Shown in pieces: positions 19,141 to 28,193 of a DNA stretch of 64,000 nt. Location: contig NZ_KE356561.1 in NCBI RefSeq assembly GCF_000415985.1, positions 2,450,289-2,514,288 of the forward strand, written 5' to 3'. The notes beneath the pieces are model-generated. The model did no database searches. It was given only the letters and a program-made list of their open reading frames with translations, and was not told the DNA's origin. Position 1 is the stretch's first letter, and each line of letters starts with the position of its first letter. Made by a program: the position numbers and the translations under genes. This stretch comes from Haloquadratum walsbyi J07HQW2. Its GTDB lineage: Archaea > Halobacteriota > Halobacteria > Halobacteriales > Haloferacaceae.

Positions 19141-19722
19141 TTACGATGATTCAAGTACATCCGCAGCAGATGTCCGCCGACCACAGCTAGGACAGAACGC
19201 CCAGTCTGACTGGATCTCATCGCCACACTCACAGAAAGCCCGGTGTGTTGCCTTCTCGCCACAATTTGGACAGTACACTTGACTGTCTGTAATTACCTTT
19301 CCACACTTATTACACTTTGATGTCTCTTCGCTATGTGATGTCTTACGATCTGCCTCAGTCTCAACAGCAATATCTAACTCTTCAGTTGGCTCCGCGGCTG
19401 TACCTTCTTGTCTATCGGTGTAAACAGCTTCCGGCTCACCATCGAGGACAATGTTTACAGTTACTTCCCGATCAATAGACTGTGCGGTATGATTTTTACT
19501 CTCTGTCATAGGATGATCAGCACTTTGAGCACTTCTTTCATCTGGTGATAAAAACTCTGAACCAATTTCATCATTAACAGTCTCACTTTTGTTTTCGTAT
19601 CCAGCTTTTCTATTCTCAAGATATGCCCGGAGTGCCTCACGCATCACCTCACTTTTTGACTGTTTGATCCCTTCGAGTTGCTCGACGAGATTATCGTCGG
19701 CACGAAAGGTGATTTTGCTCAT
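19141..19722 (-). CDS. cdrL: RHH domain plus double zinc ribbon regulator, CdrL-like
   Basis: 193 residues from the ATG at 19722 (MSKITFRADDNLVEQLEGI). An N-terminal ribbon-helix-helix domain (about 1-45, with KSEVMREALRAYLENR as second helix) leads into an acidic disordered linker. The C-terminal zinc ribbons are CNKCGKVI...CPNCG and CECGDEI...CPSCG. An RHH protein of this kind encoded next to cdrS is the layout described for CdrL, which controls cdrS-ftsZ2. The 30 in-frame codons upstream of this start are AT-rich and not protein-like. The name is inferred from architecture and position. Confidence 0.75.
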   Translation of the reverse strand: MSKITFRADDNLVEQLEGIKQSKSEVMREALRAYLENRKAGYENKSETVNDEIGSEFLSPDERSAQSADHPMTESKNHTAQSIDREVTVNIVLDGEPEAVYTDRQEGTAAEPTEELDIAVETEADRKTSHSEETSKCNKCGKVITDSQVYCPNCGEKATHRAFCECGDEIQSDWAFCPSCGRRTSAADVLESS

Positions 19723-19941
19723 TAACGACAAGTTGCTTTTGATTGAATTAATACTTCGTGTTTGTCTGACGTGTGTCATGCGTGTTTCAAACATATTGTA
19801 GAAAATCTTGTACAACTTAGATAATCGACAAATGAAATAAGCTGAGTACCCCGATATATCTCAACATAACCGAGACTCAGCTATCATCTGACCACCGTGT
19901 TGAATTCAAACACTTTTTATTTCTCACTGCGAGCGAGAGAT

Positions 19942-20481
19942 ATGGTTGAAGCGTTTGCCGTTGCGAGCCGAAAAGGCGACACAGGAAACACAACAAGTAC
20001 ACTCGCACTTGGGATGGCACTCGCGGCTGACACCGACATTATTCTTCTTGATTCAGCACCATTGGAATCGAAATGCGCAGTATTCCCGATCGTCCTTGCA
20101 GATCGTTTTGTGATTATCCCGCAGCCAACTGTTCCGTCATTCTCAGGTGGTCTATCAAGAACATGCGCGGGCGTACGGAACAACAATCGGTGGTATCATT
20201 TTTAATTGAGTTCAATCAAATGAAACTATTGAGATGGTTGCTGAACAGGCAACACGATATTTTACTGTCAATACACTTGTCATGGTCCCTGAAAGCAATG
20301 CTCTCCGTATATGACTCGACAGGCTGGTAGAACGCTTCTTGCACATGCCCCAGAAACGACCGCGGCAAGCCCTTTCCAACGTGCAGCAGTTGCAGTTGAT
20401 ATCTGTGATGGAGATGCTGATGATGATGCAATCGGCGTTGCTGACCGATTTCAAGATGTTGTAATCCCCGAGCGTCCGTAA
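19942..20481 (+). pseudogene. Decayed MinD/ParA-like ATPase gene
   Basis: Begins MVEAFAVASRKGDTGNTTST, where a working Walker A would read about GKGGTGKTT; the glycine and the lysine are replaced. The frame continues through LALGMALAADTDIILLDSAP with an internal deletion, then stops. Later pieces in other frames (VAEQ, VPESNAL, LLAHAPETTAASPFQRAAVAV) still match the C-terminal part of haloarchaeal MinD-type proteins. Several frameshifts make it clearly dead. Membrane or septum-site positioning would have been its role; note that it lies beside the ftsZ2 cluster. Confidence 0.7.
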
Positions 20482-20683
20482 AGTGGCACTTTATGAACAG
20501 ATTCCAACTGGTGACCTGCGTTAATCTAGCACTGATGCAGATATTGCTGAGACACTTACTCAATCGCTGACTGGATACATCGCTTTTGAACCACAGAGCT
20601 CAATCCTCACTGCCGATGATGACCGAGCAGTGATTACGTTTGAGCAGGGAGTCCCGATGACTGCATATCACACTATTGACATC

Positions 20684-22190
20684 CTCGCCCGCGTAAACAC
20701 GGGTGAATCCCGAGCGGTGGGAGATTAGGGTTTGCAGACTCCCTATTCTCTCGTGTTGAACGACCCGCTCTCGCGGTCGAACAGGAAGACTCCGGGCCGT
20801 GCCAAACGGCCGTTACTCATATCCCTCGTTGGGGGACTCTGAGTTATCTTTCGGCGGATATTCACCGCACCGTTCACATCTGCGTTCATCGGTACACCGC
20901 ACGAATCACAGACGTACAGCCCACGCTCAACACGGTTGCTATCGCTGATTTGACCACAACACGAGCACGTCTTACTGGTGTGTTCCTCATCAGTCCGTGT
21001 CACCAGTATGCCGTGTTCTTCAGCCTTGTACTCCAACAGATCGGTGAATCGTGCGAACTCCCAACCGTGTAACTCCTTGTTGCCTGCGTGCCCCCGGTTG
21101 CGGGACTCACCACTGTCCTCACGAATATCACTGAGACTGAGATCACCAACAGCTATCTCGCCAATATCGTTAGCGACACACTGCTCAACGATATGTTTCG
21201 ACAGTGTATGCAGGAAGTGGTCTTTCCGACCTGAGAGTGTTCGGCGGGCTTTCAGTGCCCGGTCTGAGGGCCGTTCTCACCTTCGGTCTGGTATTCATTT
21301 TGAGTGAAATAGTGTTTGTCTTCTTTGAGCTTATTCCCCGGGTACAACTCGCTCGCACCGTCTTCATAGTCAATAGCGAGGTAGTTACTAATTCCGAGGT
21401 CGATCTCAGCTGTGTTGTCGCCGGGAGCATCCTCAACGGAGATTTGATTATTACAGACAAGATGGATTTCCCAGCAGTTGCCATTCCAAACCGCCCGTGC
21501 CTGCTGGATGTTCTCAACAGTCACATCGGGGCGTGTCTCGTATTCAACGAGTATGAAATCTGATCGACTATGCTTCAGAACCCCTTAGACAGTCGGATCT
21601 GCCCGTGTTTTGCGTCGTGTCTGATACTTTTTTTCCATGTGACTGTTGAGCGTGGGTGGTCGTCACCACGTTTTCGGTATCCCGGTGGGTTGTTGCCGTC
21701 ATCGGCATCGGAATTGTACCATCCGCTGAACGCCTCAGCAAGTTCTTCAAGAACTCTCGCTGAGTTGAGTGTGAGTGGAGGTCAGTATAGCGTTCGTGGT
21801 TTTTCAATGTCGATTTTAGCTCATCCTCTTCAGGAATTTCACCCGTCTCATCCCATTGCTCTTGGATATAGTAGCGTCCGACGTTCCACAGTTTCGACGC
21901 GGAGAACCCGCAAGCGTCGAGATCGTCCCGAACCTGTTGGTGGTTCGTGATCTTGGCGACGTATGTGCAGGTTGTGTCCAGCATCAGGCTGCATAACATG
22001 TTATGGAGTTTTCATATTACAAAGCGTCGGTGGAATATTCGGTCATACTACGATGGTGTGGATATGACTCACTCATATCGGTTTCATCACCCACCTGTTC
22101 GTCACTCGATTCCGACGGTTGTCGGAACACTCTCTGCTCACGGTAAGGCGGGTGTATTCACCTTGTCTTTCTATAATCATGTTGTTGGTT
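20684..22190 (-). mobile_element. IS1341-type (IS200/IS605 family) element carrying only tnpB
   Basis: Right end, read on the minus strand: a stem CCCGTGTTTACGCGGG followed by GAGGATGTCAA at 20684-20712, just past the tnpB stop. Left end (about 22141-22190): CGGGTGTATTCACC and TTTCTATAAT. No tnpA is present. In this family the 3' end of tnpB and the downstream hairpin give rise to a guide (omega) RNA; here the RNA region would span roughly 20684-20850. The element sits inside a pseudogene. Exact ends are uncertain by a few bases. Confidence 0.75.
20743..21984 (-). pseudogene. tnpB: TnpB (OrfB) RNA-guided nuclease, frameshifted
   Basis: About 1.24 kb, close to full length (about 410 residues). 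The N-terminal part starts MLDTTCTYVAKITNHQQVRD. After frameshifts near 21700 and 21550, the RuvC-I region reads AEIDLGISNYLAIDYEDG. After another shift near 21250 come RuvC-II (IGEIAVGDLSLSDI), a four-Cys zinc finger (CSCCG and CDSCG) and RuvC-III NADVNGAVNIRRK, ending SGSFNTRE. All catalytic acids remain visible, but at least three frameshifts preclude a full protein. Family knowledge: TnpB is the ancestor of Cas12 and cuts DNA guided by an RNA from the element's end. Confidence 0.85.
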
Positions 22191-22848
22191 CTGATGCAAT
22201 TGATGCCGTATCAGATAGCGCTACCCCTCATGTTGATATGTATACTTCCTGCGACGGTTCTGATGAGTCTTCATCATAATATAACCAATTCATTCGCCGT
22301 AACTCCGACGGCACCGGTTTCTCAACTCACTGATGACGCCACAATTATCGATTAGATTCGTGATACTGCTCCGCAAACATGGGTTGATGATATCGATATA
22401 CAGACTGCGGCTGAGGCATTCCTCGCAGATACCGACCGAATTGAGTCAATCATGAAGGAAGCACGGGCAGCCGAGTGGGGATTCACTGACCAATTAGGCT
22501 CATCTGAGACCTCTAAAAACATAATTTAATTGAAAACTAGGGAACTAAGCTCCCTTCGTTAAGAAACGAACAAACTGAGCGAGTGAGCGGGGTAGTTCAC
22601 TCTGTGTAAACCGGACAGTCAATAATGCCACTCAACAGAGGACAAACAATGCACACGAGAGTGAGTCTGAGTTGAAAACTCCTGATACTGAAACAAGCAG
22701 CGACGACCCTGTGACGGATTTGGGTGGTTCATCTGGTGAATAGCATGTCATATTCATGAGCAAGACAAATCATAGAAACTTGACAAATGTGATCCAAATA
22801 TACGGTACCGATGGTATTATTATGTCATACCCGTCGTTATTACTGTAA

Positions 22849-23172
22849 TCAGTCACTTTGGTCTGTTGATTTCGTTGTCTCTGTCTGCACTGGAATGGTG
22901 ACTTCCTCACCAGCGCACGACCCCTCGCGAGAATAATCGTCCGATGGCTGCTGTCCACCATCAGTCATCGGCTTTGCAGTATCAGCAACATCATCAACGA
23001 CACTACCGACGAGGTAACCAACTGCGCCTCCAAGTCCAGATGAAAGTCCGGTCACAAATGGACCGACACGAGCGCCTGCAGCAGCACCAACTTGACTCCC
23101 AAATTTTGCTCCACGCTTTGCATTCTTATCCTCCGATTCATTATCATCAGATGAGCACATCGGACTTTTCAT
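22849..23172 (-). CDS. Small Gly/Ala-rich hydrophobic protein, unknown
   Basis: 107 residues from the ATG at 23172 (an ATG at 23160 is also possible). A charged N terminus (SSDDNESEDKNAKRGAKFG) precedes a Gly/Ala/Val-rich stretch (about residues 25-68). That stretch resembles glycine-zipper membrane segments (GAAAGARVGPFVTGLSSGLG, then GAVGYLVGSVVDDV). The tail is acidic and Ser/Thr-rich. No family named; it probably associates with the membrane. Confidence 0.6.
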   Translation of the reverse strand: MKSPMCSSDDNESEDKNAKRGAKFGSQVGAAAGARVGPFVTGLSSGLGGAVGYLVGSVVDDVADTAKPMTDGGQQPSDDYSREGSCAGEEVTIPVQTETTKSTDQSD

Positions 23173-23311
23173 ACGAAACACAATATGGTCTTGTCGTACT
23201 TGTATGCCCCGGCAACTGAGACTGTGCTTTCGGTGTATGACGTAGTGTAAATATTTGGACATAATTAAAGTTTAAAGGTTTAGATTTCTTTCGTTCAGTT
23301 GGATTACAACA

Positions 23312-23473
23312 ATGTGCCACTTTGGTGACTACACGGACGATTGGGCGTATGAGTCAACAAATGAAGATGAGGAAGCAAAAGAAGAGATAGACGAACCTGA
23401 GTCGCCATTTGCCGATATGGACGAAGCTGAAGACGTCCGTATTGTCACTGACGGCGGCGACGACGACGAGTAG
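23312..23473 (+). CDS. Small acidic haloarchaeal protein
   Basis: 53 residues: MCHFGDYTDDWAYESTNED at the start, then a run rich in Glu and Asp, ending VRIVTDGGDDDE. The pattern of MCHF followed by an acidic body and a TDGG end matches a small conserved haloarchaeal protein of unknown role, as I recall. Start and stop are clear, and the codon bias is protein-like. Confidence 0.65.
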   Translation: MCHFGDYTDDWAYESTNEDEEAKEEIDEPESPFADMDEAEDVRIVTDGGDDDE

Positions 23474-23654
23474 CTGGATACTGTTGACTGTCGCACGCGA
23501 CACACGTCGCATAGAGCTACCACTTTTTTGAGGATCCCATTGCCAACAAGTGAATACATTACAAATATACATATATTCATATGCTGATATAAATCACTGA
23601 ACTGTATTTTATACTATTATAATACTGCTATGAGTGAACCCGACAGGCTTACTG

Positions 23655-23690
23655 ATGAAGTACCTCGGAGCTTATCCCCGAAGCATCCAC
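23655..23690 (-). repeat. Solo type-B hairpin repeat
   Basis: The minus strand reads GCTTCGGGGATAAGCTCCG followed by AGGTACTTCAT, an imperfect copy of the hairpin at 9725 and 28109, with no gene attached. Confidence 0.55.
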
Positions 23691-23758
23691 TTTCTTGACG
23701 TTTAAAACAGTATCTCCACCGTCAGAACCCTCAATTGTCATGATGAACTATTGTACGT

Positions 23759-24208
23759 ATGAGTAGTGTTACTGCGACATATATTGAAAATCGCGAGCGA
23801 GTTCAACCAGACGATGTAAATAATTACGGTACCGCACATGGAGGGAATGTTGCCAAGTGGATGGATGAGGTCGGCGCGATGTCAGCAATGCGCCATGCGG
23901 GCAATACATGTGTCACCGCTCGTATCGACCGATTGGATTTTGAACGCCCAATTCCACAAGGTGATACCTGTATTATTGAGTCATATGCGTACGCAACCGG
24001 AGAGACCTCAATTCGTGTTCGACTTCGAGCATACCGAGAAAATCCACAGACTGGCACTCGCGAACGAACAACCGAATCATATTTTGTGTTTGTCGCTGTC
24101 GACGAGGATATGAACCCAACGACGGTCACAGATCTCTCTGTTGAATCAGAGCGCTGTCGTAAACTCCGCGAAGATGCACTTGAAGGCGAACGTGATATGA
24201 GTTCCTAA
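23759..24208 (+). CDS. Hotdog-fold acyl-CoA thioesterase
   Basis: 149 residues of the acyl-CoA hydrolase (YciA/BACH-like) group, which splits acyl-CoA into free acid and CoA. The N terminus has RVQPDDVNNYGTAHGGNVAKW, with the catalytic Asp of the family expected in WMDEVGAMSA. The core strands TARIDRLDFERPIPQGDTC and IRVRLRAYRENPQTG follow. It is full length with a polar tail. Its physiological substrate is unknown. Confidence 0.85.
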   Translation: MSSVTATYIENRERVQPDDVNNYGTAHGGNVAKWMDEVGAMSAMRHAGNTCVTARIDRLDFERPIPQGDTCIIESYAYATGETSIRVRLRAYRENPQTGTRERTTESYFVFVAVDEDMNPTTVTDLSVESERCRKLREDALEGERDMSS

Positions 24209-24372
24209 GAGCAATCACCGTACGTAAGTTTCAGATTACTGTTAGATATATCAAATGTCCCTATTATCTCTTCATGAGATCACTCATGACAAGCCCTCAT
24301 ATTTGCAACACTCGATATCACTTATTCATATGTTGGTGTCTGTTCAATAACTAACTCATAATTGACCGGTCG

Positions 24373-25875
24373 TCATTTCTCAAGTGCTCGTTCGAGACTG
24401 CTAGCAACATTCCGTGTTTTTTCAGCGAGCGGTGATGGAATGTGTCCTGCGGCAACTGCTGTATTAAGTTCATTATCATCAACACGTTCCACCGTTCCAT
24501 CCGGATATTTAATGACATCAACATGAAGATCAACATATCGGACTGACTCGGGAAAGCACTCTACAGGCGTACATATATTCACATACGTTCCTTTATGATC
24601 ACCGTCACGACTCCGGTACACCGTTGGATACCACCATCGCCCCTCTCGGACTTTCGTGACGGCTGTATCACCGGATTCACGAGGGGTCCCAAGTGCATCG
24701 TACGTGCCACTTCCATGCCCGGTTATCCTTCGTGTTACTTCGATAGTCCCATCAGCGTCCCAATCAGTGACTTCTCCTTCACCCAACGAGAATGCATGAC
24801 CCTCCGGCTTTCCATGGTAGAGTTCGACTCGCTCCCCTTTTGTTGGTCCAAATTGTTGCGTCACTACTCCAAACGGAAATTCACTATCGTTCCCTGAATT
24901 AATATCTTTAGCACTCCCACATAGCGCCTCAGCAAGGTCGACACCAGCACTTGCGGCTTCTCCTGCAGCCTTTATTCGATGATGACCCTGCATTGTGGTC
25001 AGAACATCTCGTCTGATTTCATCCAACGCAAACCGCGATTCACGACCGAACCAGAGCCACCGCCCTGTCGGTGTCGCTTCTTCAGTCCCCACTCTTTCGG
25101 ATACTGCCTCAGCACGTTCGATAGCTCGCTCAAGTCCCGACTCTAATGCTGTGAGTGATGCCTGTGTTGCCGCATGAGTCCATTCAACTCCCCATCCTTC
25201 CGGCAGATCAATATCTATAAGCTCAACCATCCCAGCGAGTTCCCGCGCTGCCTCACTATCGTATGAATCAACTGTAATACCGTCATGACCCTTTATGAGC
25301 ATTGCAAGTCCACCATCCGCTCGTAATGTTGTTCCGACTACTGCATCTGTCTCATAATCGGTTTTATTCCATGGTGGCATACTATCATGAACTTGAACGG
25401 TCACTACCTCACCCTGTTCAATGTATTCTTCAGTATTGTCATACGGTAGATACCCTTTGGCGATACTCTCATCTGCTATGTCTACATCATCAAAGTCAGT
25501 GTTAGTGTCAATTTCTGCTTTCGGGATGAGTGCACAGATCGCACCAGAGCCTTGTGTTTCTGTAATTTGCGCGGTGAACACAGTTCCTGGTGGCGTTATA
25601 TCATCCCACGCAAGCGAATCCCGTCCGCATGCAGTGAGCACATCCGTAACCGATTTCACCCCAGACTCCGCCCCATGTATACCTACCCCCTGAGAATCAT
25701 CTGTTGTACTGACCCTTACGGTGTGATATACATCATCGAAGTCATTCTCAAATCGTTCCCGAATCACTGATGAAGCCTGAACTATGTCGTAATCAGCGTC
25801 AAGAAGACGCTTTGTTACCGCCGTGGCGTATATGCCACGTACACTAACACGAGCGGTATGATCGTCAGTTCCCAT
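24373..25875 (-). CDS. fau1: Probable ribonuclease FAU-1 (RNase E/G and DUF402 domains)
   Basis: 500 residues. FAU-1 proteins bind AU-rich RNA and cleave RNA; the Pyrococcus and Thermococcus enzymes process rRNA precursors. The N-terminal S1/RNase E-like half includes PPGTVFTAQITETQGSGAIC and GEVVTVQVHDSMPPWNKTD. A helical middle follows (ALESGLERAIERAEAVSERV). The DUF402 domain (from about 365) contains GEVTDWDADGTIEVTRRITG, EGRWWYPTVYRSRDGDHKGT and YVDLHVDVIKYPDGTVERVD. It is complete and stands alone. The RNA target here is unknown. Confidence 0.88.
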   Translation of the reverse strand: MGTDDHTARVSVRGIYATAVTKRLLDADYDIVQASSVIRERFENDFDDVYHTVRVSTTDDSQGVGIHGAESGVKSVTDVLTACGRDSLAWDDITPPGTVFTAQITETQGSGAICALIPKAEIDTNTDFDDVDIADESIAKGYLPYDNTEEYIEQGEVVTVQVHDSMPPWNKTDYETDAVVGTTLRADGGLAMLIKGHDGITVDSYDSEAARELAGMVELIDIDLPEGWGVEWTHAATQASLTALESGLERAIERAEAVSERVGTEEATPTGRWLWFGRESRFALDEIRRDVLTTMQGHHRIKAAGEAASAGVDLAEALCGSAKDINSGNDSEFPFGVVTQQFGPTKGERVELYHGKPEGHAFSLGEGEVTDWDADGTIEVTRRITGHGSGTYDALGTPRESGDTAVTKVREGRWWYPTVYRSRDGDHKGTYVNICTPVECFPESVRYVDLHVDVIKYPDGTVERVDDNELNTAVAAGHIPSPLAEKTRNVASSLERALEK

Positions 25876-26311
25876 AACAGCACATATGCATGGACGATTT
25901 TGAATACTATCGGTCCTAACTTGCTTTGCTGACTTTTTAATTAACCAGAATGCAGTCAGTATCAGCCATGACTGGCTTACAGAATTAAGGACTATAATTA
26001 ATTTTTAGCAAATACCATACCCAATTCAACTATTATGAAAATTGATAAACATTGATACTATCGCTAAGCCTTTGTATGGATTCGACTCACGTAGATGCTG
26101 AAATCTCATTTATCAAAAGGACTCAATCAGATTTCCTGGGTGTACTCTCTTTCTAGCTAGTTGGTTTCGCTCATCGAATGAGTACACGGACTCGCGCTCT
26201 TTGGGGTTGAGTAACGGACCGTTCACGCGACACAAGGAATATCTCAGGCTCGACCACAAGAGGACTCACGACAACTGATATGTTCAATTAGTAATAATTG
26301 ACGTGTATACG
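25876..26311. other. Intergenic with possible tnpB 3' scrap
   Basis: AT-rich and mostly featureless. At 26203-26275 the plus strand reads SNGPFTRHKEYL and is more GC-rich. The nucleotides TGAGTAACGG.CCGTT match the tnpB 3' region at 20804-20821 (reverse strand). That suggests a small TnpB C-terminal remnant (usual form SNG.LA.PGV.L). No intact gene. Confidence 0.35.
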
Positions 26312-27316
26312 ATGGTCAAACCTGAAGACCCCATCGAGGAGGCGGCTGATGATTCACTCGACCTCTATGACATTGCAACATGGGAAGTTCGTAGCAACAC
26401 TGATCGAGTTGCCTCTGTGCTTTGGTGGCTTCTTGCAGGGTCTGCCCGCGTCGTCATTATCCTCATAGCATTGATACTGTTGCTTGCTGTTGGTGGTCTT
26501 GCTGCGCTCACGGATCCACAAACAGGAATATTAACCGCTCTATCAGCAATCCCAGCCGTTGGACTTGCTGTGTATGTGTCACTGACAGACATCACAGAAA
26601 CTGAACCAATATCATTGCTTGTTGCTACATTTTTACTTGGCGTCCTTACAGCAAACTTTGCAGCTGTTCTTAATACAGTTTTAAGACCATACTTCGTTGG
26701 ACTTGGATTTATTAGCTCAATTATATTCTTCTTCGTCGTCGTTGGTCCAATTGAGGAATCTGTTAAACTTTTAGCTGTCAGACTGTATGCATATAGTGAT
26801 GATCGGTTTGATTCTGTTCTTGATGGCGCCGTTTACGGTGCGATGGCTGGATTAGGATTTGCGGTTATCGAAAATGCACTGTATATTGCTCGACAACTAC
26901 CAAATAGTGGACTTGACATTGGTTTAGGGCTTATTGGTGCTGGTGGCGGCATAACGGCTGTTAGAGCACTTGCTGGTCCTGGTCATGTAATATACTCAGC
27001 AATTGCTGGTTACTATCTTGGTCTTGCAAAATTTAATCCTGGTCAACGAGGACCAATCATCATGAAGGGAATATTGCTCGCAGCAGTGATTCATGCAATG
27101 TATAACGCGACTGTTGGAGTTGGATCTGGACTTATCGCGTCAGTCACCGGGTTTAGCGGGATTATCCCATATCTTATTTATGTTATTTCCTACGATAGCG
27201 TATTCGGTCTAATGTTATTTATTAAGATACGGCGATACTGCAACAGCTACCAGCGTGTGCATTCTACAGATAGAGAAGCTGAGATTTCCCCAGATGAAAG
27301 CGACGTGACTCAGTAA
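26312..27316 (+). CDS. PrsW-family intramembrane metalloprotease
   Basis: 334 residues from the ATG at 26312 (MVKPEDPIEEAADDS); an ATG three codons upstream is possible. An acidic cytoplasmic N terminus precedes about eight hydrophobic segments. Family motifs for zinc coordination and catalysis are present: GPIEESVKLLAV, FAVIENALYIAR, GPGHVIYSAIAGYYLG and AVIHAMYNATVG. Bacterial PrsW cleaves an anti-sigma factor; archaea lack those, so the substrate here is unknown. The C-terminal tail is hydrophilic. Confidence 0.88.
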   Translation: MVKPEDPIEEAADDSLDLYDIATWEVRSNTDRVASVLWWLLAGSARVVIILIALILLLAVGGLAALTDPQTGILTALSAIPAVGLAVYVSLTDITETEPISLLVATFLLGVLTANFAAVLNTVLRPYFVGLGFISSIIFFFVVVGPIEESVKLLAVRLYAYSDDRFDSVLDGAVYGAMAGLGFAVIENALYIARQLPNSGLDIGLGLIGAGGGITAVRALAGPGHVIYSAIAGYYLGLAKFNPGQRGPIIMKGILLAAVIHAMYNATVGVGSGLIASVTGFSGIIPYLIYVISYDSVFGLMLFIKIRRYCNSYQRVHSTDREAEISPDESDVTQ

Positions 27317-27401
27317 CTGATGAAGTTATATGATACATATCCACCCCGACTCCACGGATCGGAAGCCATGACCGTGCAATTAAATTGAACATAAAGGATC
27401 G

Positions 27402-28031
27402 TTATATATCGGCTTCACGATACCCGCTCGTTAGTTGTTCAACATATTTTGCAACGACATCGACCTCAAGATGAACAGGGTCGCCTACAGCCTTATCTGA
27501 AAGCGTTGTCACCTCATACGTTGTTGGAATAATTGCTACACTGAATTCTTCTGCGTCACGCTCAGCAATTGTGAGACTAATCCCATCGATAGTGATTGAT
27601 CCTTTCTGGACAACATACGGCGCAATCGATGTGGGTAGATCAAACCCAAAGGTCCAATCATCACCAACACGATCAATCGATGTTACCTGAGCCGTCATGT
27701 CAACGTGACCTTGGACAAGGTGTCCATCAAATCGATCATTGGCTGCGAGCGCGCGCTCAATATTCACGCGATCACCAACATTGACTTCACCTAGGTATGT
27801 TTTATCGACAGTCTCAGCCGCAAGGAATACCTCAAACCAACCGTCCGTATCTGCTGCCGCCGATTCAGACGACTCGACGGTGAGGCATGCACCACTCACG
27901 GCAATAGACTGCCCATGTTGGAGCTGTGCTGCATCAATCGCTGTGGGCGGCTCAATACGAAGCCGTCGACCACCCTCATCTGTCGTTGCTGCGGTGACTA
28001 CCCCAGTTCCTTCGACAATACCAGTAAACAT
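27402..28031 (-). CDS. ribE: Riboflavin synthase, alpha subunit type
   Basis: 209 residues from the ATG at 28031 (MFTGIVEGTG). Converts two 6,7-dimethyl-8-ribityllumazines to riboflavin. It shows the duplicated beta-barrel: the first repeat has VSGACLTVESSE, the second begins VQGHVDMTAQV and contains GSITIDGISLTIAE. This is the bacterial-type enzyme; many archaea use an unrelated RibC, while haloarchaea carry this form. It is a single gene; other rib genes are not in the window. Confidence 0.94.
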   Translation of the reverse strand: MFTGIVEGTGVVTAATTDEGGRRLRIEPPTAIDAAQLQHGQSIAVSGACLTVESSESAAADTDGWFEVFLAAETVDKTYLGEVNVGDRVNIERALAANDRFDGHLVQGHVDMTAQVTSIDRVGDDWTFGFDLPTSIAPYVVQKGSITIDGISLTIAERDAEEFSVAIIPTTYEVTTLSDKAVGDPVHLEVDVVAKYVEQLTSGYREADI

Positions 28032-28108
28032 ACAATAGGGTTGGGACGGACGCGAAAAAAACTCCCGAATCACTGGATGGATGACTGGCTTATCCAGATT
28101 ACCTTACA

Positions 28109-28140
28109 GTGAACAACCTCGGGGGCAAGCCCCGAAACAC
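28109..28140 (-). repeat. Solo type-B hairpin repeat
   Basis: The minus strand reads GTGTTTCGGGGCTTGCCCCC then GAGGTTGTTCAC, one of the best preserved copies of the family at 9725. It lies between ribE and pgk with no gene attached. Confidence 0.65.
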
Positions 28141-28193
28141 TCTCGCTCTAACTAGAGGGGAACTCAGAATAAAAACAATCTGAACGTTAGACC

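Larger units (their letters stand above)
20484..22510 (+). pseudogene. Dead gene split by the tnpB element
   Basis: The left part (20484-20683) reads ALYEQIPTGDLR, a stop, then STDADIAETLTQSLTGYIAF and GVPMTAYHT. After about 1.5 kb of inserted DNA, the right part (about 22187-22500) contains TWVDDIDIQTAAEAFLADT and IMKEARAAEWGFTD. Both sides look like the two halves of one haloarchaeal protein of unknown function that usually follows a MinD-like gene, which is my inference. In-frame stops lie outside the insertion too, so decay was not caused by insertion alone. Confidence 0.55.
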
